In this document: positions 32,554 through 43,659 of the stretch, in pieces | Layout: each line of letters opens with the position of its first letter | Numbering within the stretch: the first letter of the stretch is position 1 | DNA from: Cavia porcellus | Lineage: Eukaryota; Chordata; Mammalia; Rodentia; Caviidae | Assembly: GCF_034190915.1 (NCBI RefSeq) | Contig: NW_026947492.1 | Span: 13,317,501 to 13,381,500 of the forward strand | Reading direction: 5' to 3' | DNA: 64,000 nt | Made by a program: the position numbers and the translations under genes | The notes under the pieces: model-generated | The model's input: only the letters and a program-made list of their open reading frames with translations | The model's database searches: none | Told to the model about the DNA's origin: nothing

Positions 32554-32774
32554 CCCTCGCTAGAATTCTGTACACTCCTTGAATTTGATCTTTAGTGCAA
32601 GGACTCTGTGACTTCACATCAAAACACAAACGCAGTTCAAATGAGGATACTGTTAATTCAAACAAAAGTCTGTTTCATGGAATTGTAGCGCTAGTGATCT
32701 ATGGCAAAGAGCAAGTACACAGCTCAAGCAGAGGCTCTTCTGCGAACCGGTTTAATTGTACTAAGCAGCCTGTA

Positions 32775-32890
32775 CCATGGTTCCCAAGCTGCCTGTACAG
32801 TTGAATCATCAAAGAACCCTCAGGAAAATACAGATTCCTTGGCTCTGCCCTGGACTTTCCCACTCAGTAGCTTAAGAGATGACCAAGAGG
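32775..32890 (+). mobile_element. MER5-like hAT-Charlie fossil
   Basis: CCCAAGCTGCCTGTACAGTT, GAATCATCAAAGAACCCTCA and ATACAGATTCCTTGGCTCTG, CCCTGG match the usual order of a MER5-type element (TTAGAATCACCTGGGGAGCTTT..., AATACAGATTCCTGGGCCCC). Confidence 0.5.
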
Positions 32891-33224
32891 ACAAAGGCCT
32901 AGTGACAACTTGCCCTACTCAAAAAATGAAAGAGACCTGAGGCTGCATAGTCTGGAGCTGAGAGGTAGGACACCTTTCCTTACCAAGCTATAAATCCAGC
33001 AAATGGGTACCTTGACTTTGAGAGTGGCCTTTTGGCACCAGCTGATATCTTGGTCAGGACCTTCCCCTCCCACTTCCTCTTCCAATTTCAATGTCACTGT
33101 CTTGGTCATAAGAACACACTTCTGTTCCCTTCAGTAGAGACTCCATTGCCCCAACCAAAGTATAGTTGGATCTTACTGAAGGCAGTATGTCATACCTGTT
33201 GTTTTCCAGATCATCACTACCAAA

Positions 33225-33390
33225 TGAAATGAGGCACTTCCCCTAATTATCCTCACTACAGATAAGCGCAGGGGCACAGAAAGGCATTAAGTAATATGCC
33301 TGAGGGCTCACGACTGATAAGCAGCAGGAGGAGACTCAAGAGTGGCTTGAATCCAACTCCTAATTCTTAACCCCTGTGCCTGCTTTGCTG
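33225..33390 (+). mobile_element. MIR SINE
   Basis: ATTATCCTCACTACAGATAA, GCGCAGGGGCACAGAAAGGC, ATTAAGTAATATGCCTGAGG and GGCTTGAATCCAACTCCTAA track the MIR core and 3' part (GAGGCACAGAGAGGTTAAGTAACTTGCCCAAGG..., ATTCGAACCCAGG). Confidence 0.75.
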
Positions 33391-33614
33391 CCTTTGTGTC
33401 TTCAGCCACAAGGCCTTCACAAGTGACTGTGTCTTCTTTGTATGAGAGACAACTATCCCATTGTTTTGGAAATGCTACAGTCTGCTTTCTGAGGCCGGAG
33501 ATGGATCAATAGCTTGTAATGAGCAGCTTAAAAACCCTGACCCTAGAAATAGAATCAGGCTCCCATTTGCAGTAGGAAGCCTTCAAGGCCGTCCAGAGAG
33601 CCCCAAGATCTATC

Positions 33615-33937
33615 TGTTTTTTTAAAAATTTTATTTAAAAGGAAAAAGAGAAAAAACAAAACAAAACAAAGTGGTGTAAGGGTACAAGTAATACAGAACT
33701 ACAAAAAAAGAAGAAAAAAAAAACAAAACAGTAAGAAATCACCAGTTAATAGATTACACATTATCATCTTAGAGATAGTTGCTCAAGTCACAGTATCAAA
33801 GCATACAAAGTGGACATTCAAACAGTGAGACTGCAAACAGTTGTGTTCAGTGATCCAGCCAAAAATATTAACATGGTCAGCTATTTAACACCCCTAAACA
33901 CACTTGCAGTTGTATCCTTTAGAGCACTTTTTTTCCC
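33615..33937 (-). mobile_element. L1 3'-UTR insertion, paralogue 2
   Basis: Begins with a T-rich run and ends TTTAGAGCACTTTTTTTCCC. The flanks carry the same CAAGATCTATCT sequence at 33604-33615 and about 33939-33950, a target-site duplication that proves a separate retrotransposition event. Closely similar to 27540-27866. Confidence 0.85.
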
Positions 33938-34629
33938 TCAAGATCTATCTTTTGAAGGCTCTTTAAACACAGTCACTGAACAGGTTCCCTTCAAGCTCAC
34001 AGCAAACCAGTAAGACACTTGCTTTCATCATATGATGGCTGGGGCTCTAATCCTCCAACAGGGCAATCCCATGACAGTAGCCTAAAGCAGTTCATTTACG
34101 TAGATGTGTACTTTCCTTCCCTCACCTGTCCAAATATTCAACTATAAGAACAATCTCTAACAGGACACCGTGTAACAACTAGACTGCTGAGAGCTGCCTT
34201 AATCTTGAATGCACTTTTGAATGTCAAAAAGACAAAATGAAAGCAAATTTGGCTGCAGACCTAACTAGCTTTCATTTGTGACTCCTGAATCAGGGAAGAC
34301 TTTGTGCTACAAGCTAGAATGACAGGCCTCTCTGGACAATAGAACAGTGGGTTTTATAAGATGGCAACAAGGAAACAGAACGTTAGGAAACAAAGCTAAT
34401 TTGTTAGTATAGTTACTCTTTCGAAAGGTTAAAGCAGGAAAGAATTGCTTATCATGTTGGTTAAAGCTGGTTTGCCTATTATTTCTTTCCTTCCTTGTTT
34501 CTCAGAAGATTAGATATATAACTTAGTTTCAGCTTAGTGGGGTGAAATTTCACCCTGAACAACTGCATTTTGGTCTTAGGGACTAGTACAGAAGCTTAGT
34601 CCAAACCAGTGGCTTCATGTTTTAGCTTC

Positions 34630-35000
34630 ACATTACGTCAAAAAGTGTCTGAGATGATCAGCTTGCAAAGAGGAAGGGTTTATTTTGGCTCACACTTCTG
34701 GAGGGTTCAGTTCATAATTAATCGGTCCCATTGCCTTTATGTTTGTGGCAAGGAAGTACATTATGGTGGGAGCATGTGGCAGAGAAAAACTACTGACCTC
34801 AATCATGAACTAGGGAGCAAAGAGAGCGAAGAGGACCGGAGTTGCCAGGCCCCTTCAAGGTCACATCTCCAGTGACCTAGAGACCTTCCACTAGGCTCCG
34901 CCTCTTAAATGTTCCATCACCTCCTGACACTACCGTGGACTGGAGACCAAGATTTTAACGCATGGGTCTTTGGAAGGCACTTGACATCCGTACTGTAGAA
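34630..35000 (-). mobile_element. MaLR-type LTR (reverse)
   Basis: GGAAGGGTTTATTTTGGCTC, ACACTTCTGGAGGGTTCAGT, CTCCAGTGACCTAGAGACCT, CCTCTTAAATGTTCCATCAC and ACGCATGGGTCTTTGGAAGG are the reverse complement of a MaLR-like LTR. They share layout with 61795-62210 (AGCTCACTGATTTAGAGG..., CTCCATCACCTCC, TTTTGGAAGACACTT). Confidence 0.6.
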
Positions 35001-37130
35001 TATCCTATAAATTTATTTCACACCCATCTCCTAAAAAGCTGCTAAAAATAAATATCAATGCCTGCCACCTATTTTAACTGGATTGAAAAGGGGGCCCAGG
35101 ATCTGTAGTAAGTCTATGAGTGACCAGGTAAACTAGCTTTAGGGCCCTGGTGCTGTTCTGGGGTGAAGAATGTCTTCTAGATTTTCAAGGTGGCTCTCTG
35201 TTCTTGAGAAATATAAGCAATTGTTTCCTAAGGAGGGGTTAGTAATTACTCATGGTGAAATAAGGTTATTTCTCCTTCCCCTTCCTCAAACAAAACTGAG
35301 AATCCCTGTGGATCAGGGTCCTATGAGAGCAGACGCACTGCAGAGGACAGGAAAATCGCCTGCTTCAGCTGTCATGGCTGAGCGACCTACTTTGGGGCCA
35401 GCAGCAAGACCCCCTCAATTATCCAGAAGAATGAGCACAAAAATGGTTGATACCAAGGGCTGATGCTATAATTGGTCCTCCAAGAAAAGCCACAGTCAGC
35501 CATTCCAGAAGGAGAGCTGCCCCTAAACTCCCTTGAAGATTCTGTTACAGTCTCTATAACTCACTCATCTACACAGTGCTTCGAAACCACGAAATCTTTC
35601 TCATATCTAAGCCAAATCCCTCCTACTGCAGCTGAAGTTCACTTTCCTTGCTCGTCCTTGTCAAAAACAAAGGACAGCTGTTCTTGTTTGCACAAAGCTC
35701 TGAGGACCAGTGCAGAGGCTGGGTGTAGGGGCTGAATGCAGAATTGTCTGACCTTGGTTTGGAGTAAACCCTCAGGTAAAATTTTCTTCCTGTAGGATCC
35801 TAATGAGCTAAAACAAAAGGGCATTTGAGTTGAAGGTCTCAAATTTGTTTCCCACAATGAGTAATTGTGACTTGGGGTTGTGATTATGGTTCATCCTCAG
35901 TTTTTCATTTATAAAGTCAGACAGAACTGCGTTGTGGGAAGTCCACCTCTACTCACCAGTCATTCTCATTTGCACTGATTTCTACTGCCCCTCCTGGCAC
36001 CCTCCCACCTTGCACCACCAATAGCTGCACCTGAACGCCACGAACTGAAAGTAATGAGAGATATAGCCCGTGTGTGACCTGGCTGTTTTCTGTAACCTAG
36101 AGAAACTAGGACAATGCAAACTGCACAAGACAGCTTCATTAATATCTGTGAATTTGTGCGAAGGGACAAGTCTGGGTTGATAAACTGAACAGGTCATCTG
36201 AGTACCTCAGGGGACCTACCTTCCAGCGTCATGTTCCTGTTTGTTTGTGACCCTGTGATCTGCATTCACTGCTTTGCAGTCACTCCAGGGCCTGCAGGGA
36301 AGAAAAGATCCAACTACTTGGTGACTAAACATTTGAAGCGGAGTCTTCAATCCACTGGGCAGAGGGTTCTGGCTTCAGTAGCCACCGCCCAACTGCCATG
36401 CTGTTTAGCTGTGAGTTCCTCCTTCCGGTTTTCCCCATCGGGACAGCTACGCTCACAGTGTTGTCTTCGGCAAACTACCAAAATAGAATTTATGATTCAT
36501 TGACCCAAATTATGTTCCCACTGACAGAATCTGTAGAATTCTGTTCCACAATGGCTTGCTGACTTTACAGAAAGCATATATCACTCTCTGGAATTCACTC
36601 GTTCCAACAAGGCCAACAAAAGAGCAAATTAAATCTTATCTCCTCAGAAGTCCTTGATGAAGAACATCTTGATCTTGGCAGTTCACTGCATATTTCCAAC
36701 AAGCTACAAGAAAGCAACACTTTAGGGCTTTTCTGTGAATTGTAGCTAAGGTCCAGGGCATATGAGAGGCCACTGACTGAGCAGCAGCCTCATTTTCTTG
36801 AGCCACATCTCTGAGAGGATGTTCCCAGGGGGACTTAACTTTACACCCTGAGCTCATAAGGCAGCAAAAACATTTTTTGTCAGCAAGTTATGTACAGTGT
36901 CAGGCTCTGCCTTTGATTTCTCTTGCCTATGATCTTAAAGGAATCTAAAAAGCTCAGAAACCAAACATATTTTTTGTCCTTTAAAAGATAAAATTTTTTC
37001 CATTAGTGATTTTTGCTTTGGTGAGTGTGAATGAAATATAATGAACTTGTATTTTTAAATGAATATTTAAAACCTAGTTCATTGGTTATTACCTGTTTAG
37101 TACAGCTAAATGAAATCTTTGTAAGGCAAA
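35001..37130. other. Unique-looking sequence, no gene recognised
   Basis: About 2.1 kb without a recognised repeat or domain. Consecutive plus-strand frames at 35170-35463 (97 codons) and 35472-35735 (87 codons) lie close together but show no known similarity and are in a window where such lengths are common by chance. Confidence 0.45.
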
Positions 37131-37132
37131 AT

Positions 37133-37458
37133 ACAGATTGTCCTCAATTTATGATGCAATTATGTCCCAGGAAACTCATCTTAAGTTGAGTATATCACAA
37201 GTCAAAAAAACATTTAATACATCAAATCTATCAAGCATCCTAGCTCGGCAACACAGCCTGAGGTTGTTTTCCCTCCTTACCATGTGACTGACTGGGACCT
37301 ATATAGCTCACTGGCACTGCTCAGCATCAAGAAAAAAAATACTATATCTCTTTTATCTCTAGTCTGGGGATTCTCCTGAATTTCCATAACTTTAATATCG
37401 TTGTAAAGTTGAAAAGTCATAAGCCAAGTCATTGTAAGTTGAAGATTCTACAAACATA
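37133..37458 (+). mobile_element. Tigger-like DNA transposon fossil
   Basis: Starts ACAGATTGTCCTCAATTTAT and ends CATTGTAAGTTGAAGATTCT, imperfect inverted ends of the type seen in mammalian TcMar-Tigger non-autonomous elements (CAGTTGTCCCTGACTTACGATG). Interior CTTAAGTTGAGTATATCACA and GTTGTAAAGTTGAAAAGTCA fit the same family. Non-coding. Confidence 0.6.
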
Positions 37459-38329
37459 GAAGATGGAGTAGGCACACGTCTCTCTGTCTCACCTACTGAA
37501 TCAACTATGAAGACTGGAAAGCAGAGCAGTTATTTGAGGATTCTGAAAAGTAAATGATAGGAGACAGGTTGGGAAAGACAACCTGCATATGAAGTACCCG
37601 TGAACCGGCTGTAAATATTGCCTACTTTTTGATCCCTCAGACTCCCCTGATCTAGACTCAAGGTAGATCCCAAACTGGAACTGATAACCAGACACGGAAA
37701 GAAAGAATCCTAGGAAAAGTTACTTACTATTGAGACTCTTAATATTGAGAGATGTGGGCACAATGCTCCATTTTTATTTTTGCCTGTATTCTGCTGTGCT
37801 GGCAGATAATTAGGGTTTTAAGGCAATTGTAGCAGCAGAATCCATAGGCATCTAAATCTCACATTGGAAAGCCGTGGTCCCAAGATGTGGGTGAATGCCT
37901 ATTGCTTTTTTGTCTCTGTGCTCTTGCCACTTGGCTCCCAGTGCAAGTGTAGTCAAAGATGCATATGGCAAAGTCAGGGCACTAAAACCCCAGCCCTCTG
38001 ATGGGAGGAGCAGAAGCCAGAAGCTCGGGAGCCAGAAAAGAAATCACAGAGAGGGAGGAATGTTGGATGTTTGTTTATAAATTCCTGAGTTTAGTCACAA
38101 GAAGGACATGCATGGAGCAGACCCTAACAACATATGCTAGACTTTGAAAACTGGGCTTGGATTCTGTTCACTGATACATTCCAGACTGGTCACTGGTTAT
38201 TGTACTTTTGGGGTAGCTCTGAACAGTGCTATAAAGGATCTGAAGATGTTCTAACATTAGAACTGCACTTACAGAACTGTGGTTGGAGTATATGACTCAA
38301 ATCCAATCAGGCTAAATGCCTATTGAAAC
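37459..38329. other. Unassigned non-coding sequence
   Basis: No recognised repeat or gene. Only 60-codon-scale frames. Confidence 0.4.
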
Positions 38330-39440
38330 AGAAACATCAACACTCCCCATAGAATTTAAGCAAAAATGTTGAAACCTAATAGGAAAATACCCAGTATGTA
38401 ATCTAAAATCATTTGGAACACATGGACCAGAAAAATTTCAAGTTGCACAAGAAAAGCAGTAAATGCCAAAAATAAGATAACACAGATATTAGGATTACCG
38501 GACAAAGATGTTAAAGCAGCTCTTTAAAAATTCCTTCAAGAAGTTTGGACCGAATAGAAAATGCTAGCAAAGAAATGGAAGAAATTTTATAAGTAAGTAA
38601 TACAATATAAATTTTAAAAACACATTGGATTGGCTCAGCAGCAAGATGGAGATGACAGAAGACAGAATCAACAAATTTGAGAACAGGAAAATACAGAACT
38701 ATCCATTCTGAACAACAGAGATAAAAGACAGGGAAAAAAGGTAAGCAAAGTCCTAGAGACAGATGGAGGAGTATCAAAATTCTAAACTTTCATGTCATTG
38801 ACGCCACAGGAACAGAACAGAGTGAATGGAGGACAGAAGGGGAAAACCCAGCAAATCTTGAATGCTCTAACATGTCCCAAATTTGATGAAAGACATATAT
38901 ATAGATACAAGAAGCTCAGAAAACTTTGAAAGGCACAAATCTAAAGAAAGCCATACCGCTACACATTGTCATCAACTTCCTGAAAACTAGAGAAAAAATG
39001 AAGGCTGGAGGAAGAAGAGGAGAAGGAAGGAGGTGAAGTGATGGAGAGGAACTGAACACAGCGGAAAACACAGGAACGCAAGAGCAGAAATAAGCACGCT
39101 GAAAACCAAAAGTTAGTGCAGAAAACTAAAAGCTGTTTCTTGAAAAGAGCCATAAAATTGATAAATTTCTTAGTAAAACTGGTAAAGTAAAACAGGAAAG
39201 ACACGCATTATTAATATCAGGTATTAAATAGGAGTTATCCATAAAACCTAAGGAGGCATTTAAGGGATAATGAGGAAATATTATACAAATAAACACCTCC
39301 GTGAACATAATAGTCAACAGACTGTACAAACTCACCCAAATGAAAAAGGTCACTTCAGGACAACTGGAATTGTTTATTCAATGCTGCAGGATCATGCACA
39401 AAGGCAAAGGGAAGAGACTGTTCCAGATTTAAAATACTTA
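38330..39440 (+). mobile_element. Ancient L1/HAL1-like remains
   Basis: The A-rich plus strand carries phrases such as CATTGTCATCAACTTCCTGA with AAACTAGAGAAAAAATGAAG (ORF1 RNA-binding region style) and CCATAAAATTGATAAATTTC with TTAGTAAAACTGGTAAAG (ORF2 style). These suggest an old L1 or half-L1. Frames are fully decayed and family placement is tentative. Confidence 0.45.
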
Positions 39441-39525
39441 TGGAGGAAGAAGTTCTGGGGATTAGCTCAGGGTTAGAAGGGTACAAGGCCCTGGGTTTAG
39501 TCATCAGTAACACACAGACATGCAC
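39441..39525 (+). mobile_element. Decayed ID-like SINE
   Basis: TTCTGGGGATTAGCTCAGGG, TACAAGGCCCTGGGTTTAGT and CATCAGTAACACACAGACAT are an ID-type body. The tail has become the CA repeat that follows. Confidence 0.7.
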
Positions 39526-39535
39526 ATACACACGT

Positions 39536-39577
<42 letters not shown>

Positions 39578-39595
39578 GCTCACACACACACACAT
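39526..39595. repeat. (CA)n microsatellite
   Basis: A CA-dinucleotide run with a small CGCACGCT interruption near 39573, immediately after the SINE at 39441. Confidence 0.95.
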
Positions 39596-39851
39596 TGCCA
39601 AAGGGACTGAAACTTGATCAGAATTAAATAATATAGTAACTTAAAGTTTCAAAAAGTTTATGCTGACTTGGGGGTCTGGATGATAAAAGAATTATTGTTA
39701 ATTTTTAAATTTATTGTTAATTTTTAAAAAAATCTTATTTTTTAAAAAGATGTATGTTAAGGTGTTCAGTGATAAAATATTGGCATGTTGGTAATTCGTT
39801 TAACAGTATCACCAAAAGTGAACTATCCAGTCTGAATACTGAATATATACA

Positions 39852-39968
39852 ATCTACAAACTGAGAACTAAGTAAACATTTTCCCCTTTAGCTTTCTGTC
39901 TAGTATTTTGTCACAGTGATGAAAAGTGTAACTAAGACATATCCTACTTAAATTTTTTAAACTTCAGA
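39852..39968 (+). mobile_element. LTR 3'-end fragment, duplicate of 41079
   Basis: TCTACAAACTGAGAACTAAG, TAAACATTTTCCCCTTTAGC, TTTGTCACAGTGATGAAAAG and TAACTAAGACATATCCTACT repeat 41079-41192. The similarity continues about 25 bp past the expected LTR end. Confidence 0.7.
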
Positions 39969-39979
39969 TTAGATTTGAA

Positions 39980-40810
39980 CAGATATTGCTCTGGATAAGA
40001 TACCAGAGACAACAGCATGTGAACATGTACTTAACATCACTATTTCTTAGAGAAATACAGATCAAAATGATGAAATGCCATCTCACACATTATATTTTCT
40101 AGACTCCTGAAACAAAGTAGCAGAAAATAAGAAGAAAACAATGCACCCTCCAAAGAAAGAAACTCTAGAAAACAACAATATTGGTAAGAATGTGAAGAAT
40201 TTGGAATCTTTGTGCACTGTTGGCGGAAAGATAGAGTGAGGTCGCCATTGGAAAATGGTGCACCATGGAAAATAGTACAGAAATCTCACAAATTGAAACT
40301 AGAATTACCTTAAGGAGCAGCCCCACTGCTGAATATGTAGCCAAAAGAGTAGAAAATGGGATTTTGAAGAGATATTTACATACCCACGTTCATGGTAGTT
40401 TTACTTACAATAGCTAAGAGGTGGAAACAACTCATCTATCTATCAGCAGAATAAACAAAACATGGTCTATCCATACATTGGGAAGTATTAAGCCCTAAAA
40501 AGAAAGGAAATCTTGTGACACAGTACAACATGGATGAACTTTAAGGACAGAATGCTGTATGAAATAAACCTGTCATGAAAAGGAATACCACGTGATTTAA
40601 CCTATACAGTTATCTAAAGGAGTCAAAGCCAGAAGCAGAAATTGAATGGTAGTACGCAGGGTCAGAGGAAGACAGGAGAAAGGGGAACTGTTTAATGGAC
40701 ACTGAATTTTAGTTTTGAAAGATGAAACCAGAGACCTGTTATGTAACTACATATGATACTTACAACTATACACTTCAACTGGTTAAGATGGCAAATTTTA
40801 CCTTAGGTGT
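39980..40810 (+). mobile_element. Old L1 3' end
   Basis: AAATACAGATCAAAATGATG, TGCACTGTTGGCGGAAAGAT, AGCCCCACTGCTGAATATGT, TACTTACAATAGCTAAGAGG, AACATGGATGAACTTTAAGG and ATGCTGTATGAAATAAACCT follow L1 ORF2 C-terminal and 3'-UTR order. All frames are broken. Confidence 0.8.
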
Positions 40811-40814
40811 GTTT

Positions 40815-41165
40815 TACCCTGTTAAGGTTTGTGTCTAGAGGTCCTTCCAAAGCCACATGCAGTCTTGGGGGAAGGCTTTTCAGAGGTGGATCTAGAGTTT
40901 GTGATTGACTCATGGTCCAGTGGTGGGGTTAAGGGTACGAGTGCTACCCTGCCCTAGGGAAGCTAGCCTGCTGCCCTGGTTGCTTTTACTACCTTGTAGG
41001 CACCATTAGCTGTTCTCTTCTGTGACGCTCCTGTGCCATATGCCATACTGCCTTGGAGCCAGCCAATTATAGCCTGAAACCTCTACAAACTGAGAACTAA
41101 ATAAACATTTCCCCCTTTAGCTTTGTGTGTCTGTCACAGTGATGAGAAAAGTAACTAAGACATAT
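40815..41165 (+). mobile_element. MaLR-type LTR
   Basis: Starts CTGTTAAGGTTTGTGTCTAG. A GTGATTGACTCATGGTCC block follows, and TAAATAAACATTTCCCCCTT is a polyadenylation signal. It ends TCACAGTGATGAGAAAAGTA with ACTAAGACA. A solo LTR. Confidence 0.7.
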
Positions 41166-41274
41166 CCTACTTAATTTTTTTTAATTCAGAAAAAAAATCA
41201 CACTGGGAAATTTTAGCAGTTATTCAGCTTAAATGATAGCTATGGGAAGTTGCATTTTATTTGTCTTTTTAATG

Positions 41275-41425
41275 TTTATGTTTATTTATTTTTGAGCTGG
41301 GACCTTGCTGTATTACCCAAGCTGATCTTAAACTCTAGGACTCAGGGGGTCTTCCTGCCCCATTTTCCCGAGTATCTGGGACTGCAGGCATGCAATCACT
41401 CTTCCCAGCCTGATTTTAGTAGCAC
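41275..41425 (-). mobile_element. 7SL-derived B1-like SINE (reverse)
   Basis: TTTGAGCTGGGACCTTGCTG, CAAGCTGATCTTAAACTCTA, CGAGTATCTGGGACTGCAGG and CATGCAATCACTCTTCCCAG are the reverse complement of a B1/Alu-type monomer. It is old, with many substitutions. Confidence 0.85.
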
Positions 41426-41458
41426 TTTAAAATTAAAAATACAAGCACATAGGTCTTC

Positions 41459-41968
41459 TTGAGCCAAGTCTTCTCTTACATTGTACTTATCCGGAAGTGT
41501 CCCATCGGAAATACATCTCTCATTCTCATGATGAAAATGCAAGTCCAGGAGGGACAGGGATTTACTAGGGGGTTGGATGGAGGCAGAAAAAGTAACTATG
41601 CCACATTCAAACTTCCTGTAAACGTCTCCCTCTCCCCTTCCTCCCGTCCTCAGCCCCTCCTATCCACCCCAGCCCCTTCAAAGCTCCGTTCTTTAAGGCA
41701 ATTGCTTGATGCCCCTCTGGCTTGCTCGCTTCCTGTACAGGGTTTTGAGCTTCCCTCTGGCCTGATTTTGATTTTTTCATATCTTTTCTTCTTTTATATT
41801 ACTCGCAATCTGACAGCAATTCATTTCCAACCTAGTGAGACAAAAGCTCTTCTTCAGGCTGTGATCTTCCATTCATCCCAGCTGGGTACAAACTCGAAGG
41901 AGCTGCTGGGTACAGTTGCTTCTTGGTGCCATGTGTCTTACTACAGACTGATATGTACAGAAAAATAG
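41459..41968 (+). other. 169-codon frame, likely chance
   Basis: The longest uninterrupted ATG frame outside L1 and simple repeats. I recognise no domain. A hydrophobic stretch (GLILIFSYLFFFYITRNL, about residues 102-119) would be membrane-like if translated. It lacks an obvious promoter, intron signals or neighbouring exons, so I do not propose a gene. Confidence 0.2.
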
Positions 41969-42534
41969 TCAGAGCAGTGCTCTTTTGTCCTCTCTGAAGA
42001 CAAATTCCTTAACCCATGAAGGCTTGGAAAACAATACTGCAAAGCATGCCACTTTGGGGTTTTGAGGACTTTGGGCTGAAAGATACACAGAGAAGAATCT
42101 TTCTGAATTCTTGCCCTTCTTTTACCTGTCCTCTTTCTCTGTCAAGGCAGATCATAAAAATCCAGAGTTTCATGGCCCAACGCCAACCACAAAAGCTAGA
42201 AATGTTATCCAAACTTCCCCTTTGCCTTTCTGTGTAGGATTTGGGTATAAAGAAATTCTCTGATCTACTTTTCCTGAGCATAACACCCTCAGTCTAGAAG
42301 AGCGCCTGCCCCACGCCCAAGAAGAAGGACGAAGTCACACAGGGAAACACGAGGTTAAACACCAGGCCTCCCCGCTCCTCCCTCAACCTGTTACCATTAA
42401 GTCAGACCAGTCACATCTCTATGTGTCTAATGTTTCTGCTTAAAATCAAATGATAAAAATGGACAGCTTTTCCTAGGTTATTGGGTCTTCTGAAGTCTCC
42501 CACATCATATGAAACTTATTTTAAAAATCTGTTG

Positions 42535-42725
42535 CTGGGTGTAGGGGGCACACCTGTAACCCCAGCTACGCCAGAGGCTGAGGCAAGAGGATTGCAAGGT
42601 TGACACCAGGCTGGGCAACTTAGCAAGGCCCTGTATTAAATTAAAAAATAAAACAGCTGGAGAGATAACTCAGTGGTTGAGCACTTCCTAGTATGTGAGA
42701 GCCCCTGGGTTCAATCTCCAGTGCT
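42535..42725 (+). mobile_element. B1-ID composite SINE
   Basis: The left monomer TGCTGGGTGTAGGGGGCACA, CCTGTAACCCCAGCTACGCC, GAGGCTGAGGCAAGAGGATT and GGCTGGGCAACTTAGCAAGG is 7SL-derived. After an A/T-rich linker (about 42634-42654) the right monomer AGCTGGAGAGATAACTCAGT, GGTTGAGCACTTCCTAGTAT and GGGTTCAATCTCCAGTGCTG is ID-like. This dimer type (B1-dID) is known in several non-muroid rodents. Confidence 0.85.
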
Positions 42726-42727
42726 GA

Positions 42728-42880
42728 GAGAGGGGTGGGGAGAGAGAGTGAGAGACAGAGACAGAAACAGCGAGACAGGGAGACAGAGACAGAGGGAAAC
42801 AAAGGGAGACGGAGACGGAGACAGAGACAGAGACAGACAGAGACAGAGACAGAGAGTGGGGATGGGAATGGGAATGAGAT
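42728..42880. repeat. (GAGACA)n-type simple repeat
   Basis: GAGAGACAGAGACAGAAACAGCG-like purine-rich hexamer repeats begin at the end of the composite SINE tail. Charged frames on both strands here (42673-42920) are repeat artefacts. Confidence 0.95.
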
Positions 42881-43030
42881 GAGTTACACACTTCGTTCAT
42901 TAACCTCTCTTTTGTTATAGGGTTGTTAGCTGTGACTCTTACGGTAAGTAAGGGAAGAGGTCACACCTTTCGGCCCCTACACATGTGAATTTTTATCCAT
43001 TTATTCCTTCATAGATGTGAAAATATTTTT

Positions 43031-43640
43031 TTATTTAAAAAAAGTTTAAGATAAAAGAGGACAAAACAACACAGGTCAGAGCAGAACAATTTAAGCAACA
43101 TAGTGTTTCACCAAAAGACAATCCAACATAACAGTAGCTAGCATAGTGTCTCTTTCCTTGAAATATTTGAGTATACCTTCATATACTATAGTATCAAACA
43201 TAACAAGGAAGTGTAAAACCATTCAAGAGAATGAAAGTATTACAGGGTATTCAGAACCAACTAACAGAAAACAAACAATGGTTTCTATATTATCTCCTTG
43301 CCTATAAAAAATTGTTTATACTATCACATATAATAAAATCCAATAAGATACAACATGATAAAACCAATGGAGACAGAAGAACCAAAGCTTGATGGGACTT
43401 CAAAACCAGATGATATTAAATCAGCACTGGTTATTATAACGTCTTGTCTTCTTCAAAATAGCTGTTCATACCATTACAGACAATAAAATCAAACAACCCA
43501 GAATAAAACAATTCCAATTAATGAATAAAAACATTATAAGGCTTCAAAGCAATATAATGGGGAATCATGATTACCAAGTACTTTTATGTATTCTTACCAT
43601 TTCTTATACTAAGGAAACTATTCAGTATTTATACATGTGA
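43031..43640 (-). repeat. L1 C 3' UTR with AT-rich units
   Basis: Contains the recurring unit on the reverse strand: TTCAAAATAGCTGTTCATAC, CATTACAGACAATAAAATCA, and related blocks at 43300-43330 (AAAATTGTTTATACTATCAC, ATATAATAAAATCCAATAAG). The two blocks are about 145 bp apart, the spacing seen in the other 3' UTR copies of this window. Confidence 0.7.
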
Positions 43641-43659
43641 GTTTGATTTGTTTCACTTA

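Noticed and set aside
35170..35735. Two neighbouring plus-strand frames as exons of one gene
   Set aside because: They are separated by stop codons without convincing splice signals and have no recognisable similarity.
41459..41968. 169-codon plus-strand frame as a gene
   Set aside because: No recognised domain, no splice or promoter context. A chance frame of this size is plausible over 64 kb and six frames.
42673..42920. Arg/Glu/Thr-rich and Ser/Val-rich frames on both strands
   Set aside because: These are artefacts of the (GAGACA)n repeat.
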